Shown here one piece after another: positions 31,441-42,859 of a DNA stretch of 64,000 bases (position 1 is the stretch's first letter; every line of letters starts with the position of its first letter). The notes below the pieces were generated by a model. That model was given only the letters and a program-made list of their open reading frames with translations. It made no database searches and was not told the DNA's origin. A program made the translations under genes and the position numbers. Source of the DNA: Unio delphinus (taxonomy: Eukaryota; Mollusca; Bivalvia; Unionida; Unionidae); contig JAQISU010000022.1 in the NCBI GenBank assembly GCA_029339505.1, positions 16,869,001-16,933,000 on the forward strand, given 5' to 3'.

Positions 31441-33835
31441 AATCATAGCATCTGACCACACATTTAAAGCAATGCAAGATTTAACTAATATTCTAATCAT
31501 AGCATCTGACCACACATTTAAAGCAATGCAAGATTTAACTAATATTCTAATCATAGCATTTGACCACACATTTAAAGCAATGGAAGATTTAACTATTATT
31601 CTAATCATAGCATTTGACCACACATTTAAAGCAATGGAAGATTTAACTATTATTCTAATCATAGCATTTGACCACACATTTAAAGCAATGCAATATTTAA
31701 CTAATATTCTAATCATAGCATCTGACCACACATTTAAAGCAATGCAAGATTTAACTGTTATTCTAATCATAGCATCTGACCACACATTTAAAGCAATGCA
31801 AGATTTAACTGTTATTCTAATCATAGCATCTGACCACACATTTAAAGCAATTCAAGATTTAACTATTATTCTAATCATAGCATCTGACCACACATTTAAA
31901 GCAATACAAGATTTAACTGTTATTCTAATCATAGCATCTGACCACACATTTAAAGCAATACAAGATTTAACTGTTATTCTAATCATAGCATCTGACCACA
32001 CATTTAAAGCAATACAATATTTAACTATTATTCTATTCATAGCATCTGACCACACATTTAAAGCAATGGAAGATTTAACTATTATTCTAATCATAGCATC
32101 TGACCACACATTTGAAGCAATTCAAGATTTAACTATTATTCTAATCATAGCATCTGACCACACATTTAAAGCAATTCAAGATTTAACTATTATTCTAATC
32201 ATAGGATCTGACCACACATTTAAAGCAATACAATATTTAACTATTATTCTAATCATAGCATCTGACCACACATTTAAAGCAATACAATATTTAACTATTA
32301 TTCTAATCATAGCATCTGACCACACATTTAAAGCAATACAATATTTAACTATTATTCTAATCATAGCATCTGACCACACATTTATAGGAATACAAGATTT
32401 AACTATTATTCTAATCATAGCATCTGACCACACATTTAAAGCAATGCAAGATTTAATTGTTATTCTAATCATAGGATCTGACCACACATTTAAAGCAATG
32501 CAATATTTAACTATTATTCTAATCATTGGATCTGACCACACATTTAAAGCAATACAATATTTAACTATTATTCTAATCATAGCATCTGACCACACATTTA
32601 AAGCAATACAATATTTAACTATTATTCTAATCATAGCATCTGACCACACATTTAAAGCAAGTCAAGATTTAACTATTATTCTAATCATAGCATCTGACCA
32701 CACATTTAAAGCAATGCAAGATTTAACTATTATTCTAATCATAGCATCTGACCACACATTTAAAGCAATTCAAGATTTAACTATTATTCTAATCATAGCA
32801 TCTGACCACACATTTAACGCAATTCAAGATTTAACTATTATTCTAATCATAGCATCTGAACACACATTTAAAGCAATACAATATTTAACTATTATTCTAA
32901 TCATAGGATCTGACCATACATTTAAAGCAATGCAATATTTAACTATTATTCTAATCATAGGATCTGACCACACATTTAAAGCAATACAAGATTTAACTAT
33001 TATTCTAATCATAGCATCTGACCACACATTTAAAGCAATACAAGATTTAACTATTATTCTAATCATAGCATCTGACCACACATTTAAAGCAATACAAGAT
33101 TTAACTATTATTCTAATCATAGCATCTGACCACACATGTAAAGCAATGCAAGATTTAACTGTTATTCTAATCATAGCATCTGACCACACATTTAAAGGAG
33201 TACATGATTTAACTATTATTCTAATCATAGCATCTGACCACACATTTAAAGGAGTACATGATTTAACTATTATTCTAATCATAGCATCTGACCACACATT
33301 TAAAGCAATACAAGATTTAACTATTATTCTAATCATAGCATCTGACCACACATTTAAAGCAATACAAGATTTAACTATTATTCTCATCATAGCAGCATGC
33401 CTAAGAACAAAGAAATAAAAGCAAAACATAGTGATCACTTTATTAAGGATACAAATTCATGCTTTCTTTATTAAAACTGAAATCCCTATTATAAAATCTA
33501 TATTCATGGACATAAAATTAGTATGTATTAAGTGACTGATCAACATTTATAAATAATAAGCCACCAATAAAATGTGGGATTTCACAGTATCAGAGATATA
33601 CATGGCTGACAGAAAAACAAACAAAAGGACAAAAGATTGATTATAATGAATGAATACAAATAAAAATATGCAGTAGATTATATTATCCATAAGAATTCAG
33701 TAGATTACCTCCATTCAGCTGTCGTTTCAATTGCTTCTGTCCCCAACCCAATATTAAAATCACTTCTACCATACACTGACCCAAAGCCAGAAAATATGTA
33801 AAATAAATATGCTTCTGTAGGGGACTGTTTTTAGA

Positions 33836-34075
33836 TTAAAACATATCTGACGGTGGATCATAATTTTTTTTTATTGCTTCTGTTGTGAGTTGGTTGAATT
33901 TGAAATTTCCCCCATGAGGTATATGTTTTACTGGAACTGCCCTAAAGAATTTTTCAACTTCGAAAGGATAATAACTGATGTATCCATTATTTGTGTTTGT
34001 AGACCTCTCATGCTTAGGTTCTTCTGTTGACTTGTTCCAGTAAACATCTGCACAAAGTAAACTTGTTCGATCCAT
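33836..34075 (-). CDS. Possible terminal exon of an unidentified minus-strand gene
   Basis: A 79-codon open frame runs from an ATG to a TAA and has a protein-like composition (tryptophan, several Pro, Tyr, Phe, His and Asn), unlike the low-complexity sequence around it. Just upstream on the minus strand the bases GCTGCATTAG could be a splice acceptor, which would make this a last exon. Two AATAAA signals lie downstream on the minus strand near 33,471 and 33,441, immediately before the satellite. I do not recognise the family. The Pro/Tyr-rich C-terminus (YDPPSDMF) vaguely recalls ciliary microtubule-associated proteins, but that is only an impression. A retrocopy or a chance open frame remains possible. 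It would be transcribed towards the satellite and against SKIC2. Confidence 0.3.
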   Translation of the reverse strand: MDRTSLLCADVYWNKSTEEPKHERSTNTNNGYISYYPFEVEKFFRAVPVKHIPHGGNFKFNQLTTEAIKKNYDPPSDMF

Positions 34076-34230
34076 GGCATTCTAATGCAGCATGAGGTGG
34101 CCCGTTATCAAAACTGGCCTTACTTGACAGGAGCTATATAATAGGGGGATTAATTTTTCAAGCTAACCTTGGTCGATGGTTAATATAGTGATGACTTTAG
34201 CATAAATGTTTATGCAGTGTAAGCATTTCT

Positions 34231-34560
34231 TAAGAACTGCTCTGGTAGCCTAGTGGTTAGAGCGTCTGCCACGGAAGTGGGAGGTCGTGGGTTCAATCTC
34301 TGGCCGAGTCATACCAAAGACTTACAAAAATGGTACTAACAGCTGCCTGGTTTGGGACTCAGCATTAAAAGGTTAGTGTTAGGACTGGTTGGCCTGGTGT
34401 CAGGATAATGTGACTGGGTGGGACATCATGCTACATGTCTGCGTTTTGATGCCCCAGTGCTAGACATAACTATAAACTGCCTCACTGCAGACATTGTATC
34501 AATATGACTGAAAAAAGCTACGTTAAAAATCATAATCAAACAAGCAAACAAACAAACATT
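34231..34560 (+). mobile_element. tRNA-derived SINE, family 1 (copy a)
   Basis: The head resembles a tRNA gene with RNA polymerase III promoter boxes: box A around TGGTAGCCTAGTGG at 34,244 and box B GGTTCAATCTC at 34,290-34,300. The body follows (GCCGAGTCATACCAAAGACT, then GGTACTAACAGCTGCCT, and later GTGACTGGGTGGGACATCAT). The tail is A-rich with AAAC repeats. The same body recurs at 50,581. It is non-autonomous and depends on a LINE. It lies in the intron upstream of the first SKIC2 exon seen. Confidence 0.85.
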
Positions 34561-34836
34561 TCGTGGGCTCAGTGTTCACTTTTTATATTATAGCCTAATT
34601 AAAGGATGCCTGATGAAAATGGATTATCTTATATTGTTTGGAGTGCATGTTTAACCACTATTCTAAGGCTGTTCTGATTGATAAGTTTGGTCAATGATTG
34701 GTCACCTTTAGTAAAATGACCAATCAATCAATAATTATTTCTGTGATTGATCTAGGTTGATAAAACTGGTGACCAATCATTAAATTTTGTTTGATTTCCA
34801 TCACTAGTAAATTATTTATGTTTTTCTATTCTTTAG

Positions 34837-34982
34837 TGGTCATTTGAACTAGATGTGTTCCAGAAGCAGGCAATTCTCCATTTGGAAAATCATGACAGTG
34901 TGTTTGTTGCTGCCCATACATCAGCTGGCAAGACCGTAGTGGCAGAATATGCAATTGCATTATCCCTTAAACGTATGACCAG
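34837..34982 (+). CDS. SKIC2: Ski2-type RNA helicase, exon carrying motif I (Walker A)
   Basis: This internal exon (acceptor TTCTTTAG, donor GTATGC, ends in codon phase 2) encodes [15 protein letters not shown], an upstream Q-motif-like region, then the ATP-binding motif [10 protein letters not shown] and AEYAIAL. The match to animal SKIC2/SKIV2L is strong and clearer than to the paralogue MTR4. SKIC2 is the DExH helicase of the cytoplasmic Ski complex, with TTC37/SKIC3 and WDR61/SKIC8. It unwinds mRNA and threads it into the exosome for 3'-to-5' decay. In vertebrates the protein is about 1,250 residues and this exon falls near residue 310, so upstream exons must lie to the left, across or beyond the satellite. 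Five exons in the window read in one consistent frame, so the gene looks intact here. Confidence 0.93.
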
Positions 34983-35010
34983 GTATGCAGGACTTGTCCT
35001 CATTTGCCCA

Positions 35011-35080
35011 TGAAGTCCTGTAATAGAATAAAATGAAGTCCTGTAATAGAATAAAATGAAGTCCTGTAATAGAATAAAAT
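35011..35080. repeat. 23-bp direct repeat, three copies
   Basis: TGAAGTCCTGTAATAGAATA followed by AAA is repeated three times in direct orientation, just inside the intron after the motif-I exon. It is a recent local duplication with no coding content. Confidence 0.85.
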
Positions 35081-35149
35081 AGAGAGGCTTACCATTGTCA
35101 TGATTCATATCTCATATTTTCCCATTGATCATGGATAATCCTGTTGTGA

Positions 35150-37275
35150 GTGGTAAACTTTTCATTGATTTATTTCCTAATAGTATCTGGAGTGTTAAGT
35201 TTATTCTTTATTTATTACATTATAGCATATGGAGTGTTAATAATAGCATATGGAGTGCTAAACTTATTGATTTATTACATAATTGCAAATGAAGTGTTAA
35301 AATTGTTGATTTATTTCATAAAAGCATCTGGAGTGTTAAGTTTACTCTTGATTTATTACATTATAGCTTATGGAGTGCTAAAATTGTTTATTTATTACAT
35401 AATAGCACTTCAAGTGCTAACATTGTTTTATTACATAATAGCTTATTAGTGCTAAATTGTTGATTAATTATATAATAGCATATGGAGTACTAAAATTGTT
35501 GATTAATTGTATACTAGCATATGGAGTGCTAAACTTATTGATTTATTACATAATATCATATTGAGTGCTAAAATTGCAGATTAATTACACAATAGCATAT
35601 GGTGGCTAATCTGCAAGCCCTACATAAAGACTGTTTATTTAACATTCCAGTTGACACTGCCTGCCTTTTAACCAGTTTCTCATTGATTTAAAACATGATG
35701 GCACATGGAGTGTTAACCATATCTTTGCTTTATACATAATAGCATACAGAGTGCTAAAATTATCATTGGTTTATTACATAATGGCATACAGAGTGCTAAA
35801 ATTATCATTGGTTTATTACATAATGGCATACAGAGTGCTAAAATTATCATTGGTTTATTACATAATGGCATACAGAGTGCTAACCATATCCTTGCTTTAT
35901 ACATAATAGCATATGGAGTGCTAATTTTATCATTGGCTTATTACATCATAGCATATGGAAGGCTAAGCTTATGCTTATTTATTACATAAAAGCATATGGA
36001 GTGCTAAGTTTTTCATGGTTTGTTACATAATAGCATATTGAGCGCAAAACTTACCTTTGATATTTTACATAATAGCATCTGGAGTGGTAAGTTTTTCATT
36101 GATTTATTTCATAATAGAATCTGGAGTGGTAAGTTTATTCTTGATTTATTACATTATATCATATTGATTATTAAGCTTGTCTTTGATTTATTACACAGTA
36201 GCATTTAGAGAGCAAAGTTTTTCTTAGATTTATTACTTGATAGACTCAAGAATGATAAACTGGAGTTCTAGCTTACCATTGCTTTCTTATATAATAATAG
36301 CATCTTGGATTCAGGGCCATAGAGAGCGATCATGGGCCCTGGGGTAAGACACTCCAGGGACTTTCCTATTTCTTGTTCAAAAACAATTTTTCTTATATAA
36401 AATTAAAATGTGTTGTTCAGCCCAGACCCCCTTACAGTTGCCCCACCCCCTTGTTAATTCTGCTTGGATGTTAAGTTTATCCTTGGTTTATTACATAATA
36501 GCATCTGAGTTATATGCTTTTGATTGATTAATTACATAATAGCATATGGAGTGCTAAATGTATTGATTTATTACATAATAGCATATGGAGTGCTAAACTT
36601 ATTGATTATTACATAATAGCATATGGAGTGTAAACTTATTGATTATTACATAATAGCATATGGAGTGCTAAACTTATTGCATAATAGCATATGGATTTCT
36701 AACATTGTTGATTAATTACATAATAGCATATTGAGTGCTAATATTGAATTATTACATAATAGCATATAGAGTGCTAAAATTATTGAATTATTACATAATA
36801 TCATATTAAGTGCAAAAATTATTGCTTTTATACATAATAGCATATAGAGTGCTAAAATTATTGATTAATTACATAATAGCATATTGAGTGCAAAAATTAT
36901 TGATTAATTACATAATAGCATATTGAGTGCTAAAATTATTGCTTTTTTACATAATAGCATATAGTGCTAAAATTATTGATTAATTACATAATAGCATATA
37001 GAGTGCTAAAATTATTGATTATTACATAATAGCATATGGAGTGCTAAAATTATTGCTTTTTTACATAATAGGATATAAAGTACTAAGCTTATTGATTTAT
37101 TACATAATAGCAAAGAGAGTGCTAAAATTGTTGATTAATTACATTATATCACATCAATTGCTAAAATTGTTGATTCATTACATAATAGCATATAGAGTGC
37201 TAAACTTATTTAATTATTGCATAAAAGCATATGAAATGCAAAACAGTGGTTCATTACCTAATGACATCTAGAGTA
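35150..37275. repeat. Degenerate about 39-bp intronic minisatellite
   Basis: About 50 imperfect units built around ACATAATAGCATATGGAGTG followed by CTAAAATTATTGATTTATT fill most of SKIC2 intron 1. Unit length drifts from about 30 to 40 bp, so this array is older and more diverged than the 54-bp satellite. A unique GC-richer stretch at about 36,305-36,465 (starting GGATTCAGGGCCATAGAGAG) interrupts it and looks like an insertion of unknown origin. Short open frames here are repeat translations and not genes. Confidence 0.85.
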
Positions 37276-37664
37276 CTAAGTTTGTCAAGTTTCTAAAGTG
37301 GTTAGTTGATGTATGAAGTTACCTTGTATAGTTTTACTATAACATGAACAAATTCAAACTTAATAATCCTATGTAGCAACCATTTAGATGGATTACAATA
37401 CAGTTATGTGATGCATACAACTTGTAGTTATTAGTGCATAACACCAGACAGCAACTACTTATGTATTCATTCACCCTTCATGTGTATTTGTAAACAGTGG
37501 TTAAAATATAGTATTATTATTTTGTAATAAATCAATGATAAGCTTTGCTGTCCTAATACTATTGAAAATGAATATTTGCCATTACTCTTTAGTGAAGTTA
37601 AATAGAAAGGAATGTAATTTTTCTTGCAATATGATAACATTGTGTAATTGTTTTTACATGACAG

Positions 37665-37811
37665 GACTATTTACACCTCTCCAATCAAAGCACTATCAAA
37701 TCAGAAGTATCGAGATTTCAAGAAAACATTTGGGGATGTGGGTCTAATAACTGGAGATGTACAGTTAAATCAGACGGCTGCATGTCTAATCATGACAACA
37801 GAGATCTTGAG
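37665..37811 (+). CDS. SKIC2: Ski2-type RNA helicase, exon with motifs Ia and Ib
   Basis: The acceptor is TTTTTACATGACAG and the donor is GTGAGA. The split Arg codon (AG|G) joins it in frame to the preceding exon. The exon encodes [16 protein letters not shown] (motif Ia), [14 protein letters not shown], and ends with IMTTEIL, the start of motif Ib. These are hallmark RecA1-domain segments of Ski2-like helicases, which contact the RNA backbone. Length is 147 nt and no stop or frameshift is present. The intron on the left is about 2.7 kb and is largely minisatellite. Confidence 0.94.
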
Positions 37812-37859
37812 GTGAGACCAGCATACATTCTGATAATCTGTAGATTGCTAAAATGTCAA

Positions 37860-38263
37860 AAATATCCATCATTACCTGTCAGAAACTGTTACCATCTACA
37901 CTTGCTTATAAGTCGAGCCCATCTGCACAGACCCAGATATGCCATCATGTAATGCACTGACAGATTTGGGTCTATGCAATTTGTTAATAGCAATCATTAA
38001 CACAAACAACATAGATCCTGATCTGTCAATGCATTCTGCAACTGCAGATCATTGTCTTGTTTGCAGATGGACTTGACTGATAAATGAATAGATACAGTAA
38101 ATGTTGTGACAGTATGGCATTTACTTTGACAGTGTCACAAAGGATTTATCTTTAAGTCATGCAGAATACTCTCTAAAATGTGTCATAAGGGGGGATGTAG
38201 ACAGTCTTTTTTTCTCTCAAGGTTTTGGAACAACAAATGGTTGATTTTGTGTTAGAAATATTT
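37860..38263. other. Intron 2 sequence, no gene seen
   Basis: Unique AT-rich intronic DNA. I see no exon, promoter or repeat of note apart from two loosely similar phrases around CAATGCATT/TAATGCACT near 37,950 and 38,030. Confidence 0.5.
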
Positions 38264-38503
38264 GTTGTTGTTATTGTTGTTGTTGTTGTAGGGTTTAATG
38301 CCATTTTCCAGCACTAAATAGGCTATACATGGTGGCCAGTATTAATGGTGGAGGAAGAACCTGGGAAAACCCCGTAAAGCATCACCGACCCATGAGAAGC
38401 TACTGGCAAGCTTTCTCACATACCTACATTTGCCGAATCTAAGACTTGAACCCACAAAGACGGAGAGCACTTTAGACCACTCTGCCACTAAGGATCCCTT
38501 GAA
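38264..38503 (-). mobile_element. tRNA-derived SINE, family 2 (copy a)
   Basis: In minus orientation this has a (GTT)n stretch, which is the AAC-repeat tail, then AGGGTTTAATGCCATTTT, TGGTGGAGGAAGAACCTGGG and AGAAGCTACTGGCAAGCTTT. It finishes with a tRNA-like head containing TTGAACCCA (box B) and GACCACTCTGCCACTA (degraded box A). Three relatives are at 49.2, 50.3 and 51.1 kb. The head resembles class-II tRNA (Leu/Ser). It is decayed and non-autonomous. Confidence 0.82.
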
Positions 38504-40940
38504 ATATAATGCTGTTAATGACACTTTGGTGTTAAACGTGTCTGTTATACTTTCATTGCTGACATTTTGGTATTAGAAATATCTTAAATCTCTTATACTT
38601 TCCAGACACATTCACATATTAATTATATTTTTAACAGAAAAACTACCAATAATTTTTTCAGATTTTCAAATTTAAGACAGCTGCACCTGAGAATTGCTTT
38701 TAATCATAGATATTCTGGAAAAGTTTTCAAAATGTTCACAGACTGAAAGAATCATTGTTATCAGTTTGATTTCCATTCTGTGGTAGCAAATCTAATTTGT
38801 ATAGTTCACTATGTTGAAAAGAAGTAACAATATGTATGAACCTTATATATATTTACAAGGAAATTACAATGATTTGTCAAATAATGCTTCAGATGTAAAG
38901 AAAATGTATCAAGTGACAGATAAAGGAAAGCAAATTCAGTAAAATAGTTGAAGAATATTTTGGGCAGTATGATAACAATAATGAATACCAGTATGTCTGT
39001 CGATTGGCACTGCTGTCTGATCTTATTTATATTATTATCACTTGAACCCTCCTCGCCATAGTTATTTTCAGCAAGATCATTGGTGTTGTCACAGGAGCAA
39101 TTTAAAATTGTTCTGTTATAGATTATGAAAGACACATCACATAAATTGTACAGCTGTTTGCATTTGAGACAGGGTTCTTTGTAAAACATATGCTAATGAT
39201 GAATTTCAAGCTACTTTTTATAGATTCCCATTTACAACTCCAGAATTCCCTGAGGCCACTTTTTTTTTCAGAAAACAAAAATTAATTGTATTTAGCTTGC
39301 CCATTATTGGAAGATATTTTCAAAATGCTCAGTTAGATTCATGTCAGTATGTTACACATGTAGGTATATATAGAGCTATGGCATCATTATTTATTTTTTT
39401 TATAGATTATTTTTATAGATACTTGCATGTATTTGAAAATGGCTTAAATATTATTCATGTTATTATGGCCCACGATAACAGCGGTAGAGACTTATAATGT
39501 AGCTGTATCCGTTGATCAGTCCCAAACCTTGGTTAAGTATTGCATTAGGTCATTTTCAGGCACTCTGGTGGGGTATCTGTGTTCCATGAACACATTCATT
39601 TCTGGTCTTTATTATGAATCAGACACACACAAATTCTGTTAGTTATCTAGAATGGTATTTATGAATAACCACAAGTCATATGATATCAATGCATTGTTCA
39701 TGATGACCCCCCCCCTCCATATGTGATGACAGTTTGTTACAGGTCCAATAAGCAATTGGAATATCCATGCTATTTTATTTATATATAATCAGATAATCAG
39801 AACAAGCTGACTGGTTTAAAAAACCAGGTCGGGAGTTTTTTCTGAAGCTTCATGATGGTCAGACATACCTTTCTAAAAGTAGACTGTTGCTGAGAGGTTT
39901 TCTACATTAAAATGCAGGTATATATTCTAGTAGTAAAGAAGATAAACCTAACCCTGTTTTAATAAATCTTCAAGGGTATTGAGCATTTCAAAATAGTCTT
40001 AGAACATATCAGTTATAAAATGCCACCATATTTTACATGCTCTGTCTGTGTGTCTGTGATGTGTAATTATGACAGAAATTTTCTCATCAGAGAGAAGTAT
40101 ACTCATTCTGTTTTATTTTCTTATTTCTCTCTATATTCATAGGCAAATATTTTGCATCACAACTACCATCTTCTCTACTTCATTTTTCAGTAGTATTTGC
40201 AGTACATCTCAGTAATTGACCTAATTTTCTTATAACCCTTTATTCTGAGAAGTAAGGTCACTTCTCATTGTCTCTGCCATTTATTCCGTGTTTTCACATC
40301 CACTTCACTCGAAGCCCTGCATGATACTTGGCTATTTTTCCAGTACATACCATGGTTTTGTTCTCTTTTATTATAGGTAAAAATGGGTTGATCTTGAATT
40401 AGGGTTATTTAAAGGGTTTAATTAGGTTGAAGATAATGACAGCACCAGTAAGAATGTTGGGGGTTGGAATGTCTGATAGCACATTCTTTAGCTTTCATAG
40501 ACCTTTCATCACAAGTGGCTCATTTTACCCTGGTATGGCTTGTATCAGCAGTGCAGCATGCTACCTTCCCAGCTCTCAAAAGAGCTTTGTTACTCAATTT
40601 GAGCTGATTTTCTTCACTGTCATCATTGATCTTGGCTAACCATTCTCACAAACCCTTCATAGTAGTGGTAACTGATGAATAATTTTATTTGGTACCATTC
40701 TCTCTATACAAAGTGAGTCCTCTCTAGCTTGAATTTCATCTTTATAAGCAGATGGCAATTTTAGCAAATTTAAAGGCATATTTGATGCTTTTATCTCGCT
40801 TTTATGACTGGATTTTCAAGGTAGTGGATATTCTCCTAACTCTGTGATCAGATATGTGTTATTTAAGACACGTTTTTCCTTCAAAACTTGGTTTCAAATC
40901 TGTTGACATATATAACTGATTAATATTTGTTTAATTTTAG
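38504..40940. other. Rest of intron 2, no confident gene
   Basis: Unique AT-rich sequence between the SINE and the next helicase exon. A 126-codon minus-strand frame (38,809-39,189) and short plus-strand frames are present, but none shows splice context or a family I know. The stretch 40,200-40,820 is slightly richer in complex sequence and could be an old transposon remnant. Confidence 0.4.
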
Positions 40941-41025
40941 GTCCATGCTGTACAACGGTTCTGATGTTGTACGTGATCTTGAATGGGTCATCTTCGATGA
41001 AGTTCATTACATTAATGATTCCGAG
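40941..41025 (+). CDS. SKIC2: Ski2-type RNA helicase, DEVH-box exon (motif II)
   Basis: An 85-nt exon with acceptor TTAATTTTAG and donor GTAAAA. It completes the split Arg codon of motif Ib (TTEILRSML across the junction) and encodes [20 protein letters not shown] is the Walker B/motif II signature of Ski2-like helicases, where Asp and Glu coordinate Mg2+ and activate water for ATP hydrolysis. It ends in phase 0, and the next exon in the window (48,718) continues exactly as expected for SKIC2. Confidence 0.95.
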
Positions 41026-41528
41026 GTAAAAAAAATAATTTCATTTTGCGTAGTCTTGTCTACCTAAATATAAACACCATGATTTCATTGCCACCTAGAA
41101 GCTGTCAGTCTAAATTATTCTAAATTGTTATCTGTCATTCTCAGGGAAACTTGAAGAGTCTGTTTTTGAAGTGTTTGCGGAACACTAAAGGGAAGTTACT
41201 CTGACAGTGCTGTGAAGTGAAAGCATATAAGGAAAGTATCCAAAGATAGCTGATTGCACTGTCTGGAGAATTCTACTCCACCCCACCCCCACCCCCGATA
41301 ACTATCATTTTTGCATATATTTGATATCCTCTAAAGTACATGTCCTATTAACAAAAATTAAAGTTATACATATACCTGTATACTGTGTTAGTTTTCATTA
41401 AATATATTTACCTTTAATTCGTACACTATGCTAAAGAATGGATGATTTTCACATCTAGCATTACATGATTATCATCAATAATCATTCAGCAGACACCACA
41501 TACATTTTAAAGATCAAATATAAAGTTA

Positions 41529-41531
<3 letters not shown>

Positions 41532-41588
<57 letters not shown>
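41532..41588. repeat. (TA)n(CA)n microsatellite
   Basis: About 20 TA dinucleotides followed by about 7 CA dinucleotides, in SKIC2 intron 3. Confidence 0.97.
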
Positions 41589-42700
41589 ATGATCTTGAAC
41601 ATGTTTCAGTATCAGAAATTAACTGCAACTTAATTTAATCAAGCAAAATTGTTATGTGCTTAGGCTCAGATAAACAGTAACATAGAAAGAGTGAAAATAA
41701 CAAGCTTGTAAAACTTAATAAACAATTTATTGAGCACAAATATTTTCAAAAAAAGAAAAATAAACTTATGGTTTTAAGAATCAATTCCAAAATTAATCCA
41801 AAAATAATTCAAAATATTATCCACTAGAGAAATTGCAAAAGTCCTGGTAATAAAATGTCCAGATAATTCTAAGTTCAAATCCCAGCGAAGTATCCAATAT
41901 GGAAAATGATGTCACTTGGTGAAGTCAGTTCTTGGTAATAAAATTGTATGAGCACAATTCTTTTCCAGATAAATAACAAAATATTTCCTCTCGATCCAAA
42001 CGAATTGACATAATTTCCAGTACAAGGTAATTTAAAATAACTCAAAACGACACACAACTTAGTATTTTAAAAGCCCAACTTCTACTGAATAGATCGCTCC
42101 AAAACATAATTTATATAGCTGTTTTTACGTACACAAGAAAGGGGGCACGTGATCTTCTAGAACAAATTTACGTTCAAAAACTCGCGTACCCACCGTATGA
42201 CCCAACTAAAAATAGAAAGATGTTTATACAAAGCTCCATAATGTCCATGGAACCAACCAATCATTTTAAAAGCTTGTTTACAACTCTGAAGCCAGGTCAG
42301 AAATGAGGTCAACATCTGGTGTTTATTCTGTAAAATACAGGTCCCCCCTCCCCCAATGAACGAATCTTAAACTTAAAATGCCAAATTTGAATCTTAACAA
42401 ACAAACAATAAAATAAATATAAATGACTTATATCAAATATACGTAACAAAATACACAGCAATGGTGGGTGGTTCAGATTTGTCTAAACTTGTATATAATT
42501 TATTAAACACACATCTAATTGTATTCAGTTTTATAATTACCAACTGTAAATGCGTTTGAACTTTAATCTGCCCAAAACAATTCTAGTTAGTTTTTTAAAC
42601 AAAAAGCTTACTCTCCGTGTCATTTCTCCAGTGCTCCAAAACATCACTTAAGTCAAGCTTTTCAACTTTTTAGTTTAATCATAAATTGGTCATCAGAAGA
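41589..42700. other. Intron 3 sequence, no gene seen
   Basis: Unique AT-rich DNA. A somewhat GC-richer patch around 42,130-42,210 contains CACGTG. I find no exon with splice signals. Confidence 0.4.
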
Positions 42701-42702
42701 CA

Positions 42703-42846
42703 GTCTGTTTTTCACATTATATAGAGTTCTAAACCCAGTCTGTTTTTCACATTATATAGAGTTCTAAACCCAGTCTGTTTTTCACATTATATAGAGTTCT
42801 AAACCCAGTCTGTTTTTCACATTATGTAGAGTTCTAAACCCATTTC
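42703..42846. repeat. 36-bp tandem repeat, four copies
   Basis: CAGTCTGTTTTTCACATTAT followed by ATAGAGTTCTAAACCC is repeated four times with one substitution (ATATAG to ATGTAG). It immediately precedes the decayed ZNF862/hAT-like region. Confidence 0.9.
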
Positions 42847-42859
42847 ACAGTCTGCCACG

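Larger units (their letters stand above)
1..33393. repeat. 54-bp satellite array (about 618 units, higher-order repeats)
   Basis: A head-to-tail array of one 54-bp unit fills the first half of the window and continues past the left edge. A typical unit starts ATTATTCTAATCATAGCATC, continues TGACCACACATTTAAAGCAA and ends with a variable part such as TACAAGATTTAACT. Units differ at a few recurring sites: GGATCT or GCATTT for GCATCT, ATG/ATT/AGT before CAA, GAT/TAT/TAA after it, and ATT/GTT/AAT before ATTCT. The unit length is almost invariant, with rare +1 and +2 indels. The array ends sharply near 33,393 with no decay zone. The frame IASDHTFKAIQDLTIILI (+) and its minus-strand counterpart are open for long stretches only because 54 is divisible by three. 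Recurrent TAA and TGA variants, and the absence of any unique leader, argue against coding. Unequal exchange or rolling-circle amplification are likely origins; no function can be read. Confidence 0.97.

Noticed and set aside
1..33393. CRISPR-like or protein-repeat array
   Set aside because: There are no spacers: the whole 54-bp unit repeats. The context is eukaryotic.
1..33393. Centromeric or telomeric identity of the satellite
   Set aside because: No telomere-type repeat or CENP-B-like box was seen, and a housekeeping gene lies directly next to it. The sequence alone cannot show centromere function.
34244..34320. Genuine tRNA gene
   Set aside because: The tRNA-like head continues into a SINE body that recurs at 50.6 kb, and no full cloverleaf is evident. 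The same holds for the family-2 heads at 50.3 and 51.1 kb.
34890..35108. 72-codon minus-strand ORF
   Set aside because: It lies antisense to the motif-I exon of SKIC2 and continues into a 23-bp repeat, so it is a shadow.
35150..35449. Hydrophobic 99-codon ORF resembling membrane protein
   Set aside because: It is a translation of the 39-bp intronic repeat.
38809..39189. 126-codon minus-strand ORF with a hydrophobic stretch
   Set aside because: It is AT-rich with no splice context, no recognisable family and no flanking homologous frames. A nested gene cannot be excluded but is unsupported.
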